A stretch of DNA of 10,937 nt from Promethearchaeota archaeon (GTDB lineage Archaea; Asgardarchaeota; Lokiarchaeia; Sigynarchaeales; SOKP01). A program made the position numbers and the translations under genes. This document shows, one piece after another, positions 7,185 to 10,937 of this stretch; the first letter of the stretch is position 1, and every line of letters starts with the position of its first letter. A model generated the notes under the pieces. It searched no databases. It worked only from the letters and a program-made list of their open reading frames with translations, and had not been told where the DNA came from. Location of the stretch: assembly GCA_019057735.1 (NCBI GenBank), contig JAHLWV010000058.1:1-10937 (forward strand), given 5' to 3'.

Positions 7185-8006
7185 ATGAAAATAGAAGATT
7201 TTGAAGACATTCTGTATGAGAAGGAAGAAAACGGTATTTGTACAATTACGATAGATCGACCTGAAAGAAGAAATGCCGTTACTTATGTGTCTTTTTTAGA
7301 AATTTATACTGTTTTAGAAGATATGGAAAAAGATAATAACGCAAAAGTGTTAATAATAACAGGAAATCCCGAAGGAAATGCCTTTTCATCGGGGGGGTAC
7401 TTTGAACCGAACTATTTTGAGAAGATACAAAAGGAGATTAGAATGGAAATAGATCTGATGGATATTGCCCAAAAGAAATTATGTATGGCACTCTGGAAAT
7501 TCTCTAAACCTGTTATTGCCGCGATAAACGGATTGGCTATAGGTGGTGCTATTACAATGCCTTTATCGGGTGCTGATCTAATTTATATGGCCGAAGATGC
7601 GTGGTTAGGGTTTTATTTTTCCAAAAGAGCAATAATCCCCGAGTTTGGTTCCACTTTTATGTTACCATTTTTAGTTGGTTTTCAGAAAGCAAACGAGATT
7701 TGTTATTTTGGCGACAAAATTACCGCTCAAAAGGCTTATGAACTTGGCCTTATTAATAAAGTCTTACCTAACGAAGAATTAATACCTTATGCTAGAGAAC
7801 AAGCACTTAGATTGATACCGCCAAAGGGGCCATATTTGTCAATTAAGTTAATGAAAAAAACTATGCACGCTTACTTTATTGATATCTTAGATAAAACATT
7901 GGATCTAGAAAACAAGGGATTAAAGAAAGTGTTTAGAACAAAAGATTTCAACGAATCGATGAATTCCTTAAAGGAAAAAAGAGATCCCGTTTTTATTGGG
8001 CGTTAA
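7185..8006 (+). CDS. Crotonase-fold enoyl-CoA isomerase/hydratase family protein
   Basis: It acts on a CoA thioester, stabilising an enolate. The 273 residues cover the full fold. ITIDRPERRNAVT (about 22-34) is the family N-terminal motif. The two oxyanion-hole segments are FSSGGY (67-72) and IGGAITM (119-125). In enoyl-CoA hydratases two glutamates act (rat Glu144 and Glu164); by my alignment these positions are Met and Tyr here. A glutamate is present in IIPEFGST (Glu153), where delta3-delta2 enoyl-CoA isomerases keep their single catalytic acid. This argues for an isomerase or another crotonase reaction rather than hydration. Tyr72 replaces the Asp often found after the first oxyanion glycines. 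The gene has its own upstream T tract and no Shine-Dalgarno. All but two of its arginine codons are AGA. The family is certain, the exact reaction is not. Confidence 0.85.
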   Translation: MKIEDFEDILYEKEENGICTITIDRPERRNAVTYVSFLEIYTVLEDMEKDNNAKVLIITGNPEGNAFSSGGYFEPNYFEKIQKEIRMEIDLMDIAQKKLCMALWKFSKPVIAAINGLAIGGAITMPLSGADLIYMAEDAWLGFYFSKRAIIPEFGSTFMLPFLVGFQKANEICYFGDKITAQKAYELGLINKVLPNEELIPYAREQALRLIPPKGPYLSIKLMKKTMHAYFIDILDKTLDLENKGLKKVFRTKDFNESMNSLKEKRDPVFIGR

Positions 8007-8012
8007 TTCAAG

Positions 8013-8024
8013 GTTTTTCTTTTT
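8013..8024 (+). terminator. Weak oligo-T tract after the crotonase gene
   Basis: TTTTTCTTTT starts seven bases after the crotonase stop. It is interrupted by a C and has no stem, so termination may be partial. The gap to the next gene is only 64 bases and read-through into the flavoprotein gene is plausible. Confidence 0.3.
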
Positions 8025-8034
8025 ATTATAAAAA
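8022..8034 (+). promoter_or_regulatory. Possible TATA-like element for the flavoprotein-reductase pair
   Basis: TTTATTATAAAAA would give a start around 8050-8055 and a short leader of about 15-20 bases. The start codon at 8071 follows directly on seven T and has no Shine-Dalgarno, as expected for the first gene of a unit. It overlaps the weak T tract, so both readings cannot be strong at once. Confidence 0.3.
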
Positions 8035-8070
8035 CATATCTTTAAAAATTATTCAAATGAATATTTTTTT

Positions 8071-9624
8071 ATGAATAGCAATAATTATGATGAAAGCAGA
8101 GTAATTTCTAAATACCCCGTTATAGTAATTGGTGCTGGCCTTGGCGGACTTGGTGCTGCATGTCAACTTGTTCTCAAAGGAGAAAAAGTATTGTTACTTG
8201 AGAAACACAACGTACCTGGAGGATTTGCTACTTCTTTTGTTAGAGGGCGGTTTGAATTTGAAGGCGCATTGCACGAGTTAAGCGATATTGGAACGGAAAA
8301 TAATAGAGGTAGCCTTTATCGATTCTTGGAAAAATTAGGTATAGTTCCAAATAAACTAGAATTTATTCAAGTTCCCGAGTTTTATCGAAGCGTGTTTAGC
8401 GATGGATACGATGTAACAATTCCACTTGGGATGGAAGAGTATACTAACAAATTAATTGAATTATTTCCTTCTGAAAAACGAGGAATCGAAGAATTTATAG
8501 AAATGTGTAAAGCTGTTTTGGCTGGTATTCTATTTATTGCTTCTAAAGGTGGAAAATTTTCACCACAAGACATGCTTAAAGAACACCCATGGATTCCGCG
8601 GATTTCGGGTCTTACATTATCAGAATTATACAAGAAATTTTTTAAAGATGAGAAATTGATGGCTGTAATCTCTCAACTATGGGGGTACATTGGATTACCA
8701 CCAAACAGATTAAATGCTTATACTTATATTGCGATGCTCATATTTTATTTAAATTGGGGCGCTGCTTTTCCAATAGGAAGATCACATTCTTTAACAACTT
8801 CATTGGTAAAAGCATTTGAAGAACTCGGTGGTGAAATAAGATATAATGCGTTGGTTGATCGTATTCTCGTGGAAAATGGAAAAGTTAGCGGAGTAAAACT
8901 CCTTAATGGGAGTGTTTATCTTTGTAAAGCAGTTATTTCCAATGTTAATCCAATATGTACAACCATGAAAATGCTTCCTCAAGATGTAGTACCAGATAGT
9001 TATAAGAAAATGATTTATGCTCCAGAAATTGGTCCATCTGGTTTTTCTGTTTACATTGGATTAAATGCCTCATATAAAGATTTAGGATTTACTGCCCATG
9101 AAACATTTATTAACGATTTGTACGATACAAATAAGGCGTTCGAGAATTTCAGAAAATTGGAATCGCCAAAATACATGGTGGCTGCATGTTATAATCACAT
9201 TTACGAAGATATTTCACCTCCAGGAACAACTCAATTAGTTTTAACTACTTTACAGATGGGTAAGCTTTGGCAAAACATCGCACCCGATCAATATTTCCAC
9301 TTAAAGGATAAGATCGCGGATGGGATGGTATCATTGATCGAAAATACTATTTGTCCAGACATACGTGATTATATCGAAGTAGCTGTAGCCGCAACACCTT
9401 TGACATATTATCGTTATTCTAAAAACATAGAGGGTGCTATCTATGGAACTACTCAAGATGTTACAAATGGTCCTTTACTTCGATTAAAAAGTAGAGGTGC
9501 AATTCCGGGTTTATATCAAGTAGGTGCGTGGACTAATTTTGGTGGTGGATTTTCGACTACTCTCTTAAGTGGGAGGATAGGCGCAGGGTTATATTTAGGA
9601 GATAAAATTAAAGGGAGGATCTAA
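8071..9624 (+). CDS. FAD-dependent oxidoreductase, phytoene desaturase / retinol saturase-like
   Basis: This is a flavoprotein of the CrtI/CRTISO/RetSat superfamily, which desaturates, isomerises or saturates long polyenes and isoprenoids. The 517 residues match that group. The N-terminal dinucleotide-binding motif is GAGLGG (21-26), with Glu44 in LLLEKHNVPGGFATSF binding the FAD ribose and the PGG motif after it. The C-terminal FAD segment LYQVGAWTNFGGGFSTTLLSGR (split here as LYQVGAWTNFGGG and FSTTLLSGR) lies near 483-504. The start at ATG 8071 follows seven T. An ATG at 8057 is out of frame. The downstream reductase begins 3 bases after the stop with a strong ribosome binding site, so the two products are probably made together, and the reductase could supply or take electrons from this enzyme. 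The substrate is unknown; the neighbouring acyl-CoA genes make a fatty or isoprenoid acid derivative possible. Superfamily is confident, subfamily is not. Confidence 0.85.
   Translation: MNSNNYDESRVISKYPVIVIGAGLGGLGAACQLVLKGEKVLLLEKHNVPGGFATSFVRGRFEFEGALHELSDIGTENNRGSLYRFLEKLGIVPNKLEFIQVPEFYRSVFSDGYDVTIPLGMEEYTNKLIELFPSEKRGIEEFIEMCKAVLAGILFIASKGGKFSPQDMLKEHPWIPRISGLTLSELYKKFFKDEKLMAVISQLWGYIGLPPNRLNAYTYIAMLIFYLNWGAAFPIGRSHSLTTSLVKAFEELGGEIRYNALVDRILVENGKVSGVKLLNGSVYLCKAVISNVNPICTTMKMLPQDVVPDSYKKMIYAPEIGPSGFSVYIGLNASYKDLGFTAHETFINDLYDTNKAFENFRKLESPKYMVAACYNHIYEDISPPGTTQLVLTTLQMGKLWQNIAPDQYFHLKDKIADGMVSLIENTICPDIRDYIEVAVAATPLTYYRYSKNIEGAIYGTTQDVTNGPLLRLKSRGAIPGLYQVGAWTNFGGGFSTTLLSGRIGAGLYLGDKIKGRI
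9613..9620 (+). promoter_or_regulatory. Strong Shine-Dalgarno for the reductase
   Basis: GGGAGGAT lies within the last codons of the flavoprotein gene, seven bases before ATG 9628. It is the longest anti-Shine-Dalgarno match in the window and implies translation coupled to the upstream gene. Confidence 0.75.
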
Positions 9625-9627
9625 AAA

Positions 9628-10827
9628 ATGGAAAAGGAAATAATGGAAGATGTAAAAAAGTATCAGAAAGCTGAAAAGTTAAAAAAAAGGCGTGATGAGG
9701 TCGAACCTCTACCGTGGTATTACGACGGTTTAGAAAATTTATCCAATAGAATCCATCCCGAAAAGCAATCTCTAATAGTTACTGATATTGAACTTCTTTC
9801 ACGCGATACTAAACTGTTTAGATTTATTTCTGCGAGACCTGATAAGCCTTTAGCGCCCTTTCGTGCTGGACAATATGTAGGTCTTACTGTAGAAATTAAT
9901 GGCGTTCGAACCTCCCGCCCGTATTCTCTTGTCTCGTCGCCAAATCAACTCTCCTACTACGAATTAGGCGTTAGAAAGAAAGAAGGTGGTTTTGTTAGCC
10001 CTTTTCTATTTGAAAATGTAAAAATTGGCGATATTTTTGAAGTAACTGAGCCCTTAGGAAATCTCTACTACAATCCCATTTTTCACGGTAAAGATTTGGT
10101 ATTTATTGCTGGTGGGTGTGGTATAACACCTTTTATGTCAATGCTAAGAGACATCTCCGAGAAAAGACTTCCATTAAACATTTGGTTAATATTCGGAAGT
10201 TTAACTGAGAGAGATATCCTGTTTCGAGATGAATTAGAAGATATCCAAAAAAGAAGGTCAAATATTAAAATCAAATATATCCTCTCTGAACCAACTCCAG
10301 AATGGAAAGGAGAATGTGGTTTTATCTCAAAGGATAAGATATTAAGCGAAATTCTATCGATTGAAAACAAGTACTTTTACATTGTTGGCAATCGTGCTAT
10401 GTACCAATTCGTAGATGACGAATTGAAAGCTCTAGGAGTTCCTAAGCATCGAATATATTACGAGGCGTTTGGCGTTCCTGACGACATCACTAAAGTTATG
10501 GGGTGGCCTCGAGAAATAGATGCCTCTAAGAAAGTTCAAATTACAGTAGATTATAGAAGTCATGCTTCGAAAGAAAAAATAGTAATTGAAGGATCATGTA
10601 TAGAACCGCTTTTAAATAGTCTAGAACGATCAAAAGAACTAAGTGTCGAAATCGCTAGTGGATGTCGCTCAGGCGAATGTGCTTTCTGCCGAACAAAAAT
10701 GATTTCGGGCAAAGTGTTTGTCCCACCAGAGGTGACTATACGAGAAGTTGATAAGGACTTAAGCTACATACATCCATGTATATCTTACCCAATTACAGAT
10801 ATCCATTTAGACCTAACTTTAACTTAA
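9628..10827 (+). CDS. FAD/NAD(P)H oxidoreductase with C-terminal [2Fe-2S] ferredoxin domain
   Basis: It is an electron-transfer reductase moving electrons between NAD(P)H, FAD and a plant-type iron-sulfur cluster. Domains in order: a charged N-terminal stretch of about 45 residues rich in Lys and Glu; a ferredoxin-reductase FAD domain with RPYS (97-100) for the flavin; an NAD(P) domain with GGCGITP (162-168); and a ferredoxin domain with cysteines 346, 351, 354 and 384 in the exact Cx4Cx2Cx29C spacing of plant-type [2Fe-2S] proteins. The FAD-NAD-ferredoxin order resembles PaaE, KshB-type and Hcr reductases, which in bacteria serve oxygenases or hybrid-cluster protein. No oxygenase is visible here; the partner is more likely the flavoprotein encoded 3 bases upstream. 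All cofactor ligands are intact. Direction of electron flow, and whether NADH or NADPH is used, cannot be read by eye. Confidence 0.92.
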   Translation: MEKEIMEDVKKYQKAEKLKKRRDEVEPLPWYYDGLENLSNRIHPEKQSLIVTDIELLSRDTKLFRFISARPDKPLAPFRAGQYVGLTVEINGVRTSRPYSLVSSPNQLSYYELGVRKKEGGFVSPFLFENVKIGDIFEVTEPLGNLYYNPIFHGKDLVFIAGGCGITPFMSMLRDISEKRLPLNIWLIFGSLTERDILFRDELEDIQKRRSNIKIKYILSEPTPEWKGECGFISKDKILSEILSIENKYFYIVGNRAMYQFVDDELKALGVPKHRIYYEAFGVPDDITKVMGWPREIDASKKVQITVDYRSHASKEKIVIEGSCIEPLLNSLERSKELSVEIASGCRSGECAFCRTKMISGKVFVPPEVTIREVDKDLSYIHPCISYPITDIHLDLTLT

Positions 10828-10834
10828 TTTTTTT
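10828..10834 (+). terminator. Oligo-T tract directly after the reductase stop
   Basis: Seven T follow the TAA with no spacer. No stem precedes them. Placement right after the stop matches the tract at 111-119, so it is a plausible archaeal terminator for the flavoprotein-reductase unit. Confidence 0.4.
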
Positions 10835-10835
10835 A

Positions 10836-10848
10836 CTTTATATATTTT
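10836..10848 (+). promoter_or_regulatory. TATA-like element near the window end
   Basis: CTTTATATATTTT contains TTTATATA, an excellent archaeal box A. A start near 10865-10870 would leave about 35 bases to the ATG at 10902. The region is over 85% A+T by eye, so chance occurrence is possible. Confidence 0.3.
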
Positions 10849-10901
10849 AAACAATAAAAAATAATAATTAAAAAAAAACATTAAAAAATAAATAAAAATT
10901 T

Positions 10902-10937
10902 ATGAATTTTACTTCCAACGCCATTTGGGTTTTGTTT
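10902..10937 (+). CDS. Possible 5' end of a further gene (partial)
   Basis: ATG at 10902 opens a frame that continues to the window end for 12 codons (MNFTSNAIWVLF). It follows a good TATA-like element and GC content rises at the ATG, as at other gene starts here. The alternative is a minus-strand gene ending in this stretch: that strand reads TKPKWRWK and then a stop, followed by T-rich sequence. Twelve codons cannot decide, and no family can be named. Confidence 0.25.
   Translation, partial: MNFTSNAIWVLF

Noticed and set aside
8057..8059. ATG just upstream of the flavoprotein gene as an alternative start
   Set aside because: It is not in frame with the gene (14 bases before ATG 8071).
10828..10937. 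Convergent minus-strand gene ending in the last bases
   Set aside because: The minus strand reads TKPKWRWK then a stop followed by T-rich sequence, which is possible, but eight codons are too few to support a call; kept only as the alternative to the plus-strand start at 10902.
1..10937. tRNA, rRNA, CRISPR array, insertion sequence or attachment site
   Set aside because: I saw no cloverleaf-like or rRNA-like stretch, no regularly spaced repeats, no transposase motifs and no terminal inverted repeats on either strand.

Overview
The window is AT-rich, closely packed, and has every confident gene on the + strand. It looks archaeal. Intergenic gaps carry TTTATAA/TTTATATA-type elements (box A-like) and oligo-T tracts just after stop codons. 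Genes that open a transcription unit lack a Shine-Dalgarno, while genes inside units have strong ones (AGGTGA, GGTGAGG, GGGAGGAT). Two of the internal starts are GTG. The mix of a bacterial-type amino-acid importer with acyl-CoA and flavin redox genes at low GC would suit an uncultured Asgard-like (for example Lokiarchaeia-like) archaeon. That phylum is a guess from style; no marker gene is present.

Layout. Positions 1-110 hold the 3' end of an unrecognised gene, followed by an oligo-T terminator. Positions 288-3989 encode a polar amino-acid ABC importer: a membrane-anchored family 3 binding protein, then a tightly packed permease-ATPase-permease run. The first permease carries an extra N-terminal membrane domain of about 150 residues. 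The 251-bp gap between the binding-protein gene and this permease contains a decayed copy of the start of the permease domain. A hairpin plus oligo-T ends the block. Positions 4102-5151 encode a PLP-dependent threonine aldolase in its own unit.

Positions 5358-10827 look like a lipid or organic-acid block: an AMP-forming acyl-CoA ligase, a crotonase-fold protein with isomerase-like rather than hydratase-like catalytic residues, a phytoene desaturase/retinol saturase-like flavoprotein, and, 3 bp after it with a strong ribosome binding site, an FAD/NAD(P)H reductase with a C-terminal plant-type [2Fe-2S] domain. The last two genes are very probably co-translated and may form an electron-transfer pair. 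Together the four genes suggest activation of an unsaturated or isoprenoid acid to its CoA ester, double-bond repositioning, and reduction or oxidation of a polyene-like substrate. The substrate and direction cannot be read from sequence.

The last 110 bases hold an oligo-T tract, a good TATA-like element and possibly the first 12 codons of another gene. Most valuable to follow up are the permease relic and the extra permease domain (one rearrangement may explain both), the flavoprotein-reductase pair, the altered crotonase active site, and a difference in arginine codon use between the transporter genes and the rest.
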